This document shows, piece after piece, positions 1-10,006 of a stretch of 64,000 nucleotides of DNA. This DNA comes from Serratia nevei (GTDB lineage Bacteria > Pseudomonadota > Gammaproteobacteria > Enterobacterales > Enterobacteriaceae). Each line of letters starts with the position of its first letter. The first letter of the stretch is position 1. The notes under the pieces were generated by a model. It did not search any database. It worked only from the letters and a program-made list of their open reading frames with translations, and had not been told where the DNA came from. The stretch is from assembly GCF_024160145.1 (NCBI RefSeq), contig NZ_JAMYWQ010000020.1, forward strand, positions 1-64,000, written 5' to 3'. A program made the translations under genes and the position numbers.

Positions 1-49
1 GGTGTGGTGAAATTGATAATGCCAAGAGCCTGGGAAAGTTCCATTTTAA

Positions 50-77
50 GGGTCCATGACGATGCCATGGACCCTTT
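50..77. terminator. Hairpin downstream of nudK, possible terminator
   Basis: A 9-bp perfect stem (GGGTCCATG pairing with CATGGACCC, 7-nt loop) is followed on the plus strand by only three T residues. It lies between nudK and whatever gene precedes the window. It could end a plus-strand transcript entering from the left, but the short T-run makes this weak. Confidence 0.35.
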
Positions 78-146
78 GTACAGCAACCACAGGATCGGTC
101 AATTGATCCTTAAACGATCGGCATTAGTCATCGTGACCGGCTTTTT

Positions 147-722
147 TTATGCCATCACCCGATGAATCTGCAAATACTGCAGCAGCATGATGGTCTTGCC
201 GTCTTTAATGCGGCCGTCGGCGATCATCGCCACCGCTTCGCTGAACGGCAGTTCGATCACTTCGATATCTTCATCTTCAATACCGCCGCCGGCCGCATGG
301 CGCTCATCGTCATGGTATTCGGCAATAAAGAAGTGCACGATCTCGGTCACGCCGCCCGGCGACATGTAGGCCTCGAAGATTTTCTTGATCTCGCCCACCT
401 GAAAACCGGTCTCCTCCACCGCTTCGCGGCGCGCGCACTGCTCCGGCGAATCAGCGTCCAGCAGGCCGGCGCAGGCCTCCAGCAGCATACCGCTCTCATT
501 GCCGTTGACGTAGGTTGGCATGCGGAACTGATTGGTCAGCACCACCGTGCCCTTGGCACGGTTGTACAGCAAAATGGTGGCACCGTTGCCGCGATCGTAG
601 ACCTCACGCATCTGCTGCACCGAACCGCCGTTTTGGCGTTTCAGATCGAACGTGTACTTATTCAGCACATACCAGTTGTCCGACAGCAGCTCTTTCTTCA
701 CATTCTCAATTTTCGACGACAT
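147..722 (-). CDS. nudK: GDP-mannose pyrophosphatase, Nudix family
   Basis: 191 aa, the same length as E. coli NudK, which hydrolyses GDP-mannose to GMP and mannose-1-phosphate. The Nudix box is visible as GLLD...REAVEETGF, with the catalytic REXXEE glutamates, and the family block [16 protein letters not shown] precedes it. The start at 722 (protein [10 protein letters not shown]) is chosen because it matches the E. coli N-terminus and follows an AAAAGGG-like ribosome site; the reading frame is open upstream to 803 but that extension has no family match. It is transcribed away from narQ. Confidence 0.93.
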   Translation of the reverse strand: MSSKIENVKKELLSDNWYVLNKYTFDLKRQNGGSVQQMREVYDRGNGATILLYNRAKGTVVLTNQFRMPTYVNGNESGMLLEACAGLLDADSPEQCARREAVEETGFQVGEIKKIFEAYMSPGGVTEIVHFFIAEYHDDERHAAGGGIEDEDIEVIELPFSEAVAMIADGRIKDGKTIMLLQYLQIHRVMA

Positions 723-1110
723 GACCCTTTTCCCATGAGTTGTAACCTGAAAATCATACCGCGATTGCGCCGCGCCGCGCAGACGATTTGCAACAAAAAT
801 CACACCGCACCCCGCCGGACAAGCCGGAACTTAACATTGCTTAAAATAATGGAAAATAAGTCGCGCTCAGGCGCATGACATTGCATAAAACCCAGTGCGA
901 TTCGCCCCCCAAAGACAAATCGCCGGAGGAAACCAGCCCGTCGCTGAACATCGGCGGGCATTTTGCTATTCGTTTGATTACACAACGACAATTGTTCCCG
1001 TTTTGTTGACAACTTGATACAAATCGCGGTGCATTTTAGTTGCAAAAGTTATAGTTTTGCTTTCGAATGAAAATGGCGAGGCGCATCGCCTAAGAGAAAA
1101 GGATCCGTGA
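723..1110. other. Divergent intergenic region nudK/narQ
   Basis: About 390 bp with no convincing gene. It must carry the promoters of both nudK (minus) and narQ (plus). An A/T-rich stretch with TTGACA-like and TATAGT-like hexamers occurs at about 1003-1055, but I could not assemble a correctly spaced promoter pair with confidence. Confidence 0.5.
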
Positions 1111-2787
1111 TTGCTTGTTAAACGTTCCGTAACCGGCAGCCTGGCCCGAGCGCTGTTCGGCATCGTGATACTGTCGGTGCTCGCTACCGGGTTGGCATTG
1201 ACCACCGTTGCCGGCAGTCAGAGCGACGCCGAAGCGATCAACATCGCCGGCTCACTGCGCATGCAAAGCTACCGATTAGCCTTCGATCTCGACCAGCAGA
1301 GCGCAGAGCTGGAGTTGCACCTGCAGCAGTATCGGCAATCGTTGCAGGCACCGGCGCTGCAAAAGCTGGCGCGCTTTTACGTACCGGCCGAGGTACGCGA
1401 CCACTATCTGACGCTGCAACAAACGTGGCAAACGATGGAGCGGCAGATCCGTGACGGCCAAGCGGCCGCCTACCGGGCGGAGGTTGCCGGTTACGTCAAC
1501 CGCGTCGATCATTTCGTTTCCGCCCTGCAGCGCTACTCCGAGCTGAAATTGACCCTGGTGGCCGCTGTCAGCGTGCTGGGCTACGCCGCCATCATCGGCC
1601 TGGTGCTGTTCTGCATCCGCTTTATGCGCCGCCAGGTGGTGACGCCGCTGCAGCATTTGGTCGACGCCAGCCAGCGCGTGCAACAGCGCGACTTTCGCCC
1701 CGCGCCGCTGGATGTAACATTGCCTAACGAGCTCGGCGTGCTGTCGCAAACTTTCAGCGCCATGTCGGACGAACTGGCCCGGCTCTATCAATCGCTGGAG
1801 CGGAAAGTGCGGGAAAAGACCCAGCGCCTGCAGCAGGCCAACGACACGCTGGAAGTGCTGTATCGCTGCTCGCAGGCGCTGAGCGTGCGCCAGATCGATC
1901 AGCAGGCGTTCGAAAACGTGCTGCGTATCGTACGCCAAAGCGAACGGCTGCGCTGCATCCGGCTGAACGTGGCGGACGACCATGGCCAGTGGCAACTCGC
2001 TGAAGGAGAGCCTGCGCCGATGCAAGGCTGGAGCGCGCTGCCGATCGGCCAGGGCGATAAACCACTGGGCGAGTTGCGCTGGCAGCCCGAGGCGCACCCA
2101 CCGCATCCGCATCTGATGCAAAGCCTGGCCAACATGCTGGGCCGCGGCGTCTACTTCAACCGGGCGCAAAAGCAGCACCAATACCTGCTGTTGATGGAAG
2201 AGCGTGCGACCATTGCCCGCGAACTGCACGATTCGCTGGCGCAGGCGCTGTCGTTCATGCGCATTCAGCTTACGCTGCTCAGGCGCACCGGCGACGATCC
2301 GGCGGCGCAGACGATTATCGATGATTTCGACCGCACGCTGGCCGACGCCTATCGCCAGCTGAGAGAGTTGCTGGCCACCTTCCGCCTCAATATTCAGGAG
2401 GCGGATCTGGGCGCCGCGCTGGAGCAGCTGTTGCAGCCATTAAAGGCGCTAACCGCCGCGCGGATTCAGTTACACTGTCGGCTTGCCTCGCAGGCGCTCA
2501 ACGCCCAACAGCAGGTGCATGCGCTGCAGATCGTGCGCGAGGCGGTACTCAATGCCGTCAAGCACGCCGGGGCGAGCGAGATCGCGGTCTGTTGCGAGGT
2601 TAACGCCGCAGGCGACAACGTATTCAACATTACCGACGACGGTTGCGGCATCGCCTCTCTGGAGGAACCGGAAGGGCATTACGGCTTAACCATCATGAGC
2701 GAACGCGCGGCGCGATTGGGAGGAACGCTGCACATCCGGCGCAGAAGCGGCGGCGGTACGGCGGTCTGCCTGACATTCCCGCCCTGA
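1111..2787 (+). CDS. narQ: Nitrate/nitrite sensor histidine kinase NarQ
   Basis: 558 aa inner-membrane sensor kinase. The first transmembrane helix covers about residues 12-34. The periplasmic P-box that binds nitrate/nitrite (NIAGSLRMQSYRL, about 44-56) follows. A second helix lies near 148-170, then a HAMP linker (to about 225), a GAF-like central module, a HisKA_3 dimerisation domain with the phospho-accepting histidine in ARELHDSLAQ (His about 373) and an HATPase_c domain (N-box AVLNAVKHA, G-box DDGCGI). The start is TTG, 7 nt after AAGGA; the GTG four bases upstream is out of frame and runs into a stop. Its response regulator narP is next door. Confidence 0.95.
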   Translation: MLVKRSVTGSLARALFGIVILSVLATGLALTTVAGSQSDAEAINIAGSLRMQSYRLAFDLDQQSAELELHLQQYRQSLQAPALQKLARFYVPAEVRDHYLTLQQTWQTMERQIRDGQAAAYRAEVAGYVNRVDHFVSALQRYSELKLTLVAAVSVLGYAAIIGLVLFCIRFMRRQVVTPLQHLVDASQRVQQRDFRPAPLDVTLPNELGVLSQTFSAMSDELARLYQSLERKVREKTQRLQQANDTLEVLYRCSQALSVRQIDQQAFENVLRIVRQSERLRCIRLNVADDHGQWQLAEGEPAPMQGWSALPIGQGDKPLGELRWQPEAHPPHPHLMQSLANMLGRGVYFNRAQKQHQYLLLMEERATIARELHDSLAQALSFMRIQLTLLRRTGDDPAAQTIIDDFDRTLADAYRQLRELLATFRLNIQEADLGAALEQLLQPLKALTAARIQLHCRLASQALNAQQQVHALQIVREAVLNAVKHAGASEIAVCCEVNAAGDNVFNITDDGCGIASLEEPEGHYGLTIMSERAARLGGTLHIRRRSGGGTAVCLTFPP

Positions 2788-2951
2788 TCTCGCGGCTGTT
2801 CACCCTGCGTTACGGTTAGCGCCGGGCGAAAGGCCGCCCTGGTAGGCTTACAAGGCAGATTACCGCTATTTTTGAAGAGACAGTCCCACTGTGAAGCACG
2901 CCCTCGCTGGGCGCGTTTGAGTGGCTTTACTTGCTACAGGGAGCATATTTC

Positions 2952-3584
2952 ATGGTGATGAAGCAATACCGAGTCATGATCGTTGACGATCATCCGTTGA
3001 TGCGGCGCGGCATCAAACAACTGCTGGGACTGGATGCGCGATTTGACGTGGTGGCGGAAGCCGGCAACGGCGGCGAGGCGGTTGCGCTGGCGCTGCAGCA
3101 CACCCCGGACGTGATTTTATTGGACCTGAACATGAAGGGCATGTCCGGGCTGGATACGCTGCTTGCCCTGCGCGACGAAGGCGTGGATGCACGCATCATC
3201 GTGCTGACCGTCTCCGACGCGCGCAGCGATCTGTATGCGCTGATCGACGCCGGCGCCGACGGCTATCTGCTCAAGGACAGCGAACCTGAGCAGCTGCTGG
3301 AACACATCAGCGCCGCCGCCGAAGGGCAGAACGTGATCAGCGACGCGATGGCCGACTACCTGTTGGCGCGCAGCGAACAGCGCGATCCCTTCGCCGCCTT
3401 GACCGAACGCGAACTGGACGTCTTGCAAGAGGTGGCGCGCGGCCTGTCCAACAAACAGGTGGCGGCGCAGCTGCATATCTCGGAAGAAACCGTGAAGGTG
3501 CACATCCGCAACATACTGCGCAAGCTGGACGTGCGTTCCCGCGTGGCGGCGACGGTAATGTACCTGGAGCACAAAAGCCAATAA
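2952..3584 (+). CDS. narP: Nitrate/nitrite response regulator NarP
   Basis: 210 aa NarL/FixJ-family response regulator. The receiver domain (about 1-120) has the acidic pair IVDDHPLMRRG and the phosphoacceptor Asp in ILLDLNMKG (about residue 58); a C-terminal LuxR-type HTH follows (LTERELDVLQEVARGLSNKQ and EETVKVHIRNILRKL). Sequence is closer to NarP than NarL (MKGMSGLDTL, SDARSDLYALIDAGADG). Start at 2952 follows AGGGAG; the TTG at 2931 has no site. It lies 164 bp after narQ in the same orientation, whereas in E. coli the two are unlinked, so co-transcription is possible here. Confidence 0.93.
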   Translation: MVMKQYRVMIVDDHPLMRRGIKQLLGLDARFDVVAEAGNGGEAVALALQHTPDVILLDLNMKGMSGLDTLLALRDEGVDARIIVLTVSDARSDLYALIDAGADGYLLKDSEPEQLLEHISAAAEGQNVISDAMADYLLARSEQRDPFAALTERELDVLQEVARGLSNKQVAAQLHISEETVKVHIRNILRKLDVRSRVAATVMYLEHKSQ

Positions 3585-3592
3585 TCGCCAAG

Positions 3593-3612
3593 CCCCGGCC
3601 GGTGCGCCGGGG
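3593..3612. terminator. GC-rich hairpin between convergent narP and HTH gene
   Basis: A 7-bp stem CCCCGGC/GCCGGGG with a 6-nt loop lies in the 32-bp gap between the convergent genes. There is no clear T-run on either side, so termination function is only presumed from position. Confidence 0.4.
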
Positions 3613-3616
3613 CAGA

Positions 3617-3895
3617 TTACTCGATGGCGCTGAGCAGCACCTGATGATGCTGGTGCACCCAGCTCTTGTTGAACGGCCCCCAGCTTTCCAACTGATAGAA
3701 ACCGTCGTTGTTGCGCACGCCCTGTTGTACGAACTGCAGTTCGACGCCCATGCCGGGCAACGCTTTCAGCACATCCTGCAACGTGCGGCGCGGCCAGCCG
3801 GTCAACGCCATCAACCGCGGCACATTGGGCCGTTCGCTGTGGCTGATCAGCCAACACAAATAAAGCCGACGGGCAAATACCGGGTTAATTCCCAT
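3617..3895 (-). CDS. Winged helix-turn-helix protein (HTH_43-like)
   Basis: 92 aa. The N-terminal block RRLYLCWLISHSERPNVPRL followed by GWPRRTLQDVLKALPGMGV has the pattern of a small winged-helix DNA-binding domain, and I believe it belongs to the HTH_43 family, whose members are uncharacterised putative regulators. The C-terminal part (GFYQLESWGPFNKSWV) would be the wing region. It is convergent with narP and divergent from acrD, with about 290 bp to acrD. Regulation of acrD is possible but nothing in the sequence shows it. Confidence 0.7.
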   Translation of the reverse strand: MGINPVFARRLYLCWLISHSERPNVPRLMALTGWPRRTLQDVLKALPGMGVELQFVQQGVRNNDGFYQLESWGPFNKSWVHQHHQVLLSAIE

Positions 3896-4182
3896 GCCAA
3901 GCTCCTGCTGTAAGAGTCCAGTTTACTTTCCGGTTCCCCGCGGCGAAGAGACACGCAAGGCCTTTGATAGTAATAAACATGTTTTAATAACGCGCGCTTG
4001 CCGATACGGGCGGCCAGCGCCCTGCTGCGCTACCGTTATTTACACTATCTCCTTTTTTTCTCCACGCTTTCATCGACTATCCCGAGTAAAGTGCAGTAGC
4101 GCCGGGATCCTTCCCTGCCGCTGAAATGCATAATTCTGATGCGTTTTAAAGATAGAACAAGTCATAACGAGGTTCGCGCTGC

Positions 4183-7100
4183 ATGGCCAATTTTTTTATT
4201 GATCGCCCGATTTTCGCCTGGGTGCTGGCAATCATTCTTTGCCTGACCGGGACGTTGGCGATTTTTTCGCTACCGGTAGAACAATACCCGAATTTGGCGC
4301 CGCCGAACGTGCGCATCAGCGCAACTTACCCGGGCGCTTCGGCGCAGACGCTGGAAAATACCGTCACCCAAATCATTGAGCAAAACATGACCGGCCTCGA
4401 CAACATGATGTATATGTCGTCGCAGAGCACCAATACCGGCCAGGCGACGGTGACGCTGACGTTCGAAGCCGGCACCGATCCCAACGAAGCGATGCAGCAG
4501 GTGCAAAACCAGCTGCAGGCGGCGATCAAACGCCTGCCGCAGGCGGTGCAGAATCAGGGGGTCACGGTGTCGAAATCCGGCGACACCACGCTGATGATGG
4601 TGGCGTTCGTCTCCACCGACAACAGCATGGACAAGCAGGACATCGCCGACTACATCGTCTCCAACCTGCAGGATCCGCTCAGCCGCATCAACGGCGTCGG
4701 CAGCATGGACGTGTACGGTTCGCAATACGCCATGCGCATCTGGCTCGATCCCAACAAGCTCAACAGCTATCAGCTCACGACCCAGGACGTGGTCAAGGCC
4801 ATTCAGTCGCAGAACGCCCAGGTGGCAGTCGGCCAGTTGGGCGGCACGCCGTCGGTCGATAAGCAGGCGTTGAACGCCACCATCAACGCCCAATCGCAGC
4901 TCCAGACGCCGGAACAGTTCCGCCAGATCACCCTGCGGGTCAATCAGGACGGCTCACTGGTGACGCTGGGCAACGTCGCCACCGTCGAACTGGGCGGCGA
5001 GAACTACAACTACCTCAGCCGCTACAACGGCATGCAGGCCGCGGGCATGAACATCAAGCTGGCCTCCGGCGCCAACGAACTGCAGACCGACCAGTTGGTA
5101 AAGGACAAGATCGCCGAGCTTTCGCAATATTTCCCGCACGGGCTGGAGGCCAAAGTAGCCTATGAAACCACCCCGTTCGTCAAAGCCTCGATCAAGGACG
5201 TGGTGAAAACGCTGCTGGAAGCCATCCTGCTGGTGTTCCTGGTGATGTACCTGTTCCTGCAAAACTTCCGCGCCACGCTGATCCCCACCATCGCTGTGCC
5301 GGTGGTGCTGATGGGCACCTTCGCCATTCTTTCCGCCTGCGGCTTCAGCATCAACACCCTCACCATGTTCGCCATGGTGCTGGCGATCGGCCTGCTGGTG
5401 GACGACGCCATCGTGGTGGTGGAAAACGTCGAACGCGTGATGAGCGAGGAAGGCTTGCCCCCCAGGGAAGCCACGCGCAAATCCATGGGGCAGATCCAGA
5501 GCGCGCTGGTCGGCATCGCTCTGGTGCTGTCGGCGGTGTTCGTGCCGATGGCGTTCTTCGGCGGCACCACCGGTGCCATCTATCGCCAATTCTCCATCAC
5601 CATCGTCTCCGCCATGGTGCTGTCGGTGCTGGTGGCGATGATCCTGACCCCGGCCCTGTGCGCCACGCTGCTCAAACCGATCGCCAAGGGGCACCATCAC
5701 GGCAAGCGCGGCTTCTTCGGCTGGTTCAACCGCATGTTCAACCGCAATGCCGAACGCTATCAGCGCGGCGTGGGGCGCATCCTGCACGCCAGCGGCCGCT
5801 ATATGGCGATTTACCTGCTGTTGCTCGGCGGCATGGCGCTGCTGTTTATCAAGCTGCCGACCTCGTTCCTGCCGCAGGAAGACCGCGGCATCTTCACCGT
5901 GCAGGTGCAACTGCCGGCGGGCTCGACCCTGCAACAAACCTCTAAGGTGGTGGAGAAGGTCGAGCAATATTTCATGACTGAGGAAAAACAGGACGTGGTC
6001 TCGGTGTTCGCCATCATCGGCTCCGGCCCGGGCGGCAACGGCCAAAACGTGGCGCGCCTGTTCGTGCGATTGAAAGACTGGGATCTGCGCACCACGGGCG
6101 CCAACAGCTCGTTCGACATCATCGATCGCGCCACCCTGGCGTTCAACAAGATTAACGAAGCGCAGGTGATCGCCAGCAGCCCACCGGCAATCACCGGCCT
6201 CGGCAACTCGTCCGGCTTCGATATGGAACTGGAAGACCACGCCGGGCTCGGCCACGCCAAGCTGATGGCGGCGCGCGACCAGCTGCTGCAGCTGGCCGGG
6301 CAAAACCCGCTGCTGTCGCGCGTGCGCCACAACGGCCTGGACGACAGCCCGCAGCTGCAAATCGATATCGATCAGCGCAAGGCCCAGGCGCTGGGCGTGT
6401 CGATCGACGACATCAACAATACCCTCTCCACCGCCTGGGGCTCGACCTACGTCAACGACTTCGTCGACCGCGGCCGGGTGAAAAAAGTCTACGTGCAGGC
6501 TGCGGCGCCGTTCCGCATGTTGCCGGATGACATCAACAAATGGTACGTGCGCAACAGCGCGGGCGGCATGGTGCCATTCTCGGCCTTCGCCAGCTCGCAC
6601 TGGGAGTACGGCTCGCCGCGGCTGGAACGCTATAACGGCAGCGCGGCGCTGGAGATCGTCGGCGAGGCGGCCAACGGCGTCAGCACCGGCACCGCCATGG
6701 CGGAAATGGAGAAACTGGTCAGCCAACTGCCGACCGGCTTTGGCCTGGAATGGACGGCGATGTCCTATCAGGAACGGCTGTCCGGCTCGCAGGCGCCGGC
6801 GCTGTACGCCATCTCGTTGCTGGTGGTGTTCCTGTGCCTGGCGGCGCTGTACGAAAGCTGGTCGATTCCGTTCTCGGTGATGCTGGTGGTGCCGCTGGGG
6901 GTGATCGGCGCGGTCGCCGCTACCTGGCTGCGCGGCCTGGAGAACGACGTCTATTTCCAGGTCGGCCTGTTGACCATCATTGGGCTGTCGGCGAAAAACG
7001 CCATTCTGATCGTCGAGTTCGCCAATGAGCTGAACCATAAAGGGCAGGATCTGATGTCCGCCACGCTCGATGCGTCACGCATGCGTCTGCGGCCGATCCT

Positions 7101-7320
7101 GATGACCTCGCTGGCGTTCATCTTCGGCGTGCTGCCGATGGCCACCAGCAGCGGTGCCGGTTCCGGCAGCCAACATGCGGTCGGCACCGGGGTCATGGGC
7201 GGCATGATCTCCGCCACCCTGCTGGCCATTTTCTTCGTGCCGCTGTTCTTCGTGCTGGTACGCCGCCGTTTCCCGGGTAAAGCGCATCCGGCAGGCAAGA
7301 CGAAGGCCGCCGGGGAGTGA
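4183..7320 (+). CDS. acrD: RND efflux pump, AcrD-type
   Basis: 1045 aa inner-membrane RND transporter, nearly collinear with E. coli AcrD (1037 aa), which exports aminoglycosides and other amphiphilic drugs using the proton gradient with AcrA and TolC. Seen: N-terminal [16 protein letters not shown] helix, first porter domain to about 330, the TM4 proton-relay aspartates in [16 protein letters not shown] (about 405-420), HAE1 motif [12 protein letters not shown], second porter half, and the relay lysine in [12 protein letters not shown]. No adaptor gene is adjacent, as in E. coli, so it would have to use an adaptor encoded elsewhere. The 287-bp upstream region is AT-richer and presumably holds the promoter. 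Confidence 0.95.
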   Translation: MANFFIDRPIFAWVLAIILCLTGTLAIFSLPVEQYPNLAPPNVRISATYPGASAQTLENTVTQIIEQNMTGLDNMMYMSSQSTNTGQATVTLTFEAGTDPNEAMQQVQNQLQAAIKRLPQAVQNQGVTVSKSGDTTLMMVAFVSTDNSMDKQDIADYIVSNLQDPLSRINGVGSMDVYGSQYAMRIWLDPNKLNSYQLTTQDVVKAIQSQNAQVAVGQLGGTPSVDKQALNATINAQSQLQTPEQFRQITLRVNQDGSLVTLGNVATVELGGENYNYLSRYNGMQAAGMNIKLASGANELQTDQLVKDKIAELSQYFPHGLEAKVAYETTPFVKASIKDVVKTLLEAILLVFLVMYLFLQNFRATLIPTIAVPVVLMGTFAILSACGFSINTLTMFAMVLAIGLLVDDAIVVVENVERVMSEEGLPPREATRKSMGQIQSALVGIALVLSAVFVPMAFFGGTTGAIYRQFSITIVSAMVLSVLVAMILTPALCATLLKPIAKGHHHGKRGFFGWFNRMFNRNAERYQRGVGRILHASGRYMAIYLLLLGGMALLFIKLPTSFLPQEDRGIFTVQVQLPAGSTLQQTSKVVEKVEQYFMTEEKQDVVSVFAIIGSGPGGNGQNVARLFVRLKDWDLRTTGANSSFDIIDRATLAFNKINEAQVIASSPPAITGLGNSSGFDMELEDHAGLGHAKLMAARDQLLQLAGQNPLLSRVRHNGLDDSPQLQIDIDQRKAQALGVSIDDINNTLSTAWGSTYVNDFVDRGRVKKVYVQAAAPFRMLPDDINKWYVRNSAGGMVPFSAFASSHWEYGSPRLERYNGSAALEIVGEAANGVSTGTAMAEMEKLVSQLPTGFGLEWTAMSYQERLSGSQAPALYAISLLVVFLCLAALYESWSIPFSVMLVVPLGVIGAVAATWLRGLENDVYFQVGLLTIIGLSAKNAILIVEFANELNHKGQDLMSATLDASRMRLRPILMTSLAFIFGVLPMATSSGAGSGSQHAVGTGVMGGMISATLLAIFFVPLFFVLVRRRFPGKAHPAGKTKAAGE

Positions 7321-7332
7321 TTGGCGGGCTAT

Positions 7333-7370
7333 AAAAAAAGCAGCGTCGGGTGAACCGATGCTGCTTTTTT
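7333..7370. terminator. Bidirectional terminator acrD/ypfM
   Basis: AAAAAAA-GCAGC...GCTGC-TTTTTT: a stem including GCAGC/GCTGC extended by A/T pairing, flanked by an A-run and a T-run, so it works for plus (acrD) and minus (ypfM) transcripts. Confidence 0.85.
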
Positions 7371-7446
7371 CGAACGATACTCTCGTTCCCAAGGTGTTTC
7401 AGTGACGTTCCAATGACTCAGCCTTGCCATCTGCTTCAACGCTGTG

Positions 7447-7506
7447 TCAGTTGCCCAACATCTCATCAATGAAGTCTTTCCAGTTTCCTAATTCACGATC
7501 AACCAT
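7447..7506 (-). CDS. ypfM: Small protein YpfM, 19 aa
   Basis: The minus strand from 7506 encodes 19 residues beginning MVDRELGNWKDFI and ending EMLGN, then TGA. This matches the E. coli small protein YpfM (MIERELGNWKDFIEVMLRK as remembered) in length, core RELGNWKDFI and position, next to acrD and convergent with it. The function is unknown; in E. coli it is known as an expressed small protein. A GAGG motif lies about 12 nt upstream, a rather long spacing. It is too short for default gene finders. Confidence 0.85.
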   Translation of the reverse strand: MVDRELGNWKDFIDEMLGN

Positions 7507-7820
7507 AATACTTTACAACCTCAATTATTTGACGAAGCGGATTCTACGCCTGTTTTTTGACCATGTGAAGGGAAACGGGAACGATGCCAGGCCCGGAAAC
7601 CGGGGTTAGCGCACATTTTCGTATTTATCCGATCAATATTCAGTGCAGCTATTCCCTTGTGATATCAATTTCTCCACGATAGCGTGTAAAAGGTATAAAA
7701 ATACGCCAAGAGTGCCTAATGCGCGCCTTCTTGACTCGCCACAATGGAAACTGCAACCGCTATCAGCGCACCATTCGGCACGGTGCCGCCGATCTCAGTC
7801 TTATCGGTTAGAGGAAAACG
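7507..7820. other. Divergent intergenic region ypfM / GNAT gene
   Basis: About 310 bp holding the promoters of ypfM (minus) and the GNAT gene (plus). It contains a short GC hairpin at about 7592-7604 (CCCGG...CCGGGG) and an AT-rich run at 7612-7710. No additional gene seen. Confidence 0.5.
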
Positions 7821-8252
7821 ATGGACATCATCACCGACTGGAACCGCCGCGCCATCGACTGGCAGCGGCTGTGCGAATTGCTGGAGGCGGCCGGACTGGG
7901 CAAGCGCGATCCGCACACCCTGCGGCGCGTTTACCAACACAGCCAGTTTTGCTATTGGGGATTTATCGGCGACGAGCTGATCGCCACCGCGCACGCCATC
8001 AGCGATCTGACCTCGGTCGCCTACCTGGCCGACGTGGCGATCGATCCGCGCTTTCAGGGACAGGGATTGGGGCGCCGGTTGATGGATCGGGTGATGCAAG
8101 ACCTGGCGCCGCTCGGCAAGATTTTCATCTATTCCGTCCCGGAAAAGCAGGCCTTTTATAAAAAGTACGGCTTTCACGATTTGACCACCGGCATGGTGTA
8201 TGCGGACGGCGCCTCCCTGCAGCGCCTGCAACAGGGAGGCTATGTGCGTTAA
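7821..8252 (+). CDS. GNAT-family N-acetyltransferase
   Basis: 143 aa, a single GNAT domain. Acetyl-CoA-binding motif A is VAIDPRFQGQGLGRRLMDRVM (Q/RxxGxG/A), with motif B in EKQAFYKKYGF near residue 115. Substrate unknown. It has an AGAGGA-like ribosome site just before ATG. It is convergent with another GNAT gene, only 7 bp between the stop codons. Confidence 0.85.
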   Translation: MDIITDWNRRAIDWQRLCELLEAAGLGKRDPHTLRRVYQHSQFCYWGFIGDELIATAHAISDLTSVAYLADVAIDPRFQGQGLGRRLMDRVMQDLAPLGKIFIYSVPEKQAFYKKYGFHDLTTGMVYADGASLQRLQQGGYVR

Positions 8253-8259
8253 ACGCGCT

Positions 8260-8685
8260 TCACAGGGTTTTGCTCATAAAGATGCGGCTAGTCCCCGGCG
8301 GCAAGCAAGGCACTTCACCCATGCGTTGCCAGCCATGCCGTTGATAAAAGTCCGGCGCCTGAAAGCTGATGGTGTACAACACGGCGGAAAGGCAACCGCG
8401 CCGGCGGCCTTCCTGTTCGAAACGGCGCAACAGTTCGCTGCCGAGACCCGCGCCGCGCAGCGCTTCCGGCAGATAAAAGAGATCGAGGAACAGCAGCCCC
8501 AGCGACGAGCGCCCGGTAATGCCCCCAACCACTTCCCCGCTGTCGGGATCTTTTACCACCACCGCCAGCGGCTGACGATCGCCGTAGCCGATATGTTCAT
8601 CATTAAAACGGTCCAACCCATCGGCAATACAGGACGTTATTTCCGGTGTTACCCTATCGTAAATTTCGATATGGCATGCTTTCAC
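8260..8685 (-). CDS. GNAT-family N-acetyltransferase
   Basis: 141 aa, a second and unrelated GNAT domain. Motif A is visible as FYLPEALRGAGLGSELLRRFE (RGxGLG), and a C-terminal APDFYQRHGWQRMGEVP matches the usual end of the fold. N-terminal ITSCIADGLDRFNDEHIG resembles small GNATs annotated in enterobacteria without known substrate. It is read towards the preceding GNAT gene with no room for a terminator between them. Confidence 0.85.
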   Translation of the reverse strand: MKACHIEIYDRVTPEITSCIADGLDRFNDEHIGYGDRQPLAVVVKDPDSGEVVGGITGRSSLGLLFLDLFYLPEALRGAGLGSELLRRFEQEGRRRGCLSAVLYTISFQAPDFYQRHGWQRMGEVPCLPPGTSRIFMSKTL

Positions 8686-9198
8686 GCTGGCACTCCACCT
8701 TAATCAACCACATTTATGTTATCGCCACAGTTTAAAACATCGTATTTTCTTTTTTTAGATTATTTTACGCTAATCTCAGCGCGAATCCACGCCCAGTTTA
8801 TTAGTCTGACAAAAATAAATCTGCCAACCTTAAGAAAAACCAAGAAATATCTTAATCGTTAACCCATCAGGCTGCTATTCGCCAATAAATTATCAAAAAA
8901 ACGATCAAAATTATTTTTTTGATAGCCCGCTCTTATGAAAATTCCTTTTAATAACCGACTTATTAATAGAGGATTTCTATTCTATTAATCTTTTCCCGCT
9001 TAAAATTTCGGCTTAAAAAAATTTTAACCCTTATAAATCATAGAATTATTAGATTAATTTAAAATTTCGCCCCACGACAACGCGCATTGGCCCGCGCCAA
9101 AGAACACGTTCAACGCGAAATCATTTTGATTGTTTCTTTTTTTATGCTTTAAGATATCCACCTTCACCGGGAAATAGAAGTTAAAGGACTACTATAAA
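8686..9198. other. AT-rich intergenic region
   Basis: About 510 bp, markedly AT-rich compared with the flanks (long A/T runs from 8740 to 9060), with no supported gene. It holds the promoters of the GNAT gene (minus) and the LuxR-type gene (plus). The base composition and the following orphan regulator suggest a horizontally acquired or H-NS-silenced island. Confidence 0.5.
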
Positions 9199-9750
9199 AT
9201 GGAAATTGATATTTTCAGCGAGTGCGCTTATACCGCCGCCGGCATTCGACACCTCATTAACCAGATCTGGGCGAAAAACCACGCACCGGCCGGTTTTAGC
9301 CGCAAAAGGATCTGCTTTATCGATGTCACCATCGTTAATTTTGAAGCGCGTTACCGCGATGAATATGCTAACCCCAATACCTACAAAATAATCATCATCA
9401 CCGACTGCCTGCATGAAATGGTGATTATCGACAGTAAGACCATTATATTATCAAACCTTATCTCATTAAGCCGCTTCAGCCACTTGATCGGCGACTTATA
9501 TCAGCGTTACAGCCACTATGCCGAGCCGCCGCAACTCTCCCGGCGCGAGTCACTTTTCCTCTCGGAGTGGTCAACGGGAAAATCCCTGTCCGATATCAGC
9601 AGCGCCATGAACATCAGGAGCAAGACCGCCACTCATTACAAGTCGCGGATAATGAAAAAACTTGGCGCCAGCCGAATAAAACCGCTATTGCACATTACCC
9701 GCGTACGGTGTTTAGCCGATCGTTTAAACATAAGAATAAATAAAGAGTAG
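9199..9750 (+). CDS. LuxR/FixJ-type HTH transcriptional regulator
   Basis: 183 aa. The C-terminal third is a LuxR-type HTH (LSRRESLFLSEWSTGKSL then AMNIRSKTATHYKSRIMKKLG, about residues 111-155). The N-terminal 110 residues are not a normal receiver domain: no DD...D...K signature is visible, as in atypical regulators of the BglJ/RcsA kind. It has a good AAAGGA ribosome site and lies in an AT-rich island with no partner kinase. Target genes unknown. Confidence 0.75.
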   Translation: MEIDIFSECAYTAAGIRHLINQIWAKNHAPAGFSRKRICFIDVTIVNFEARYRDEYANPNTYKIIIITDCLHEMVIIDSKTIILSNLISLSRFSHLIGDLYQRYSHYAEPPQLSRRESLFLSEWSTGKSLSDISSAMNIRSKTATHYKSRIMKKLGASRIKPLLHITRVRCLADRLNIRINKE

Positions 9751-10006
9751 TCCTCTCACTCTCAGATCCGCATGTGCGGGTTGGGCACTTGCGCCGACGC
9801 CTTTTCTCTCGCGCCGTCGGCGAAGGCAGCCGGTCAACCATGTGGTCAACCTCTCCCCCTGACGCCCAATCGCCCCTCGCACGCATCGTTGTCTGGATCT
9901 CGCCGCCGCTTTACTGGCATTATCTCTGCTATCGCCGGGCGGCGAGAGGGCCAAACATTGCGCCCGCCGCTCAGTATCGACTCGACGAGACAGGTAGCTT
10001 TACGCC

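Noticed and set aside
4954-7038. 694-codon open frame on the minus strand
   Set aside because: Antisense to acrD, His/Gln/Arg-rich, no recognisable domain; GC-rich third positions of acrD keep the frame open.
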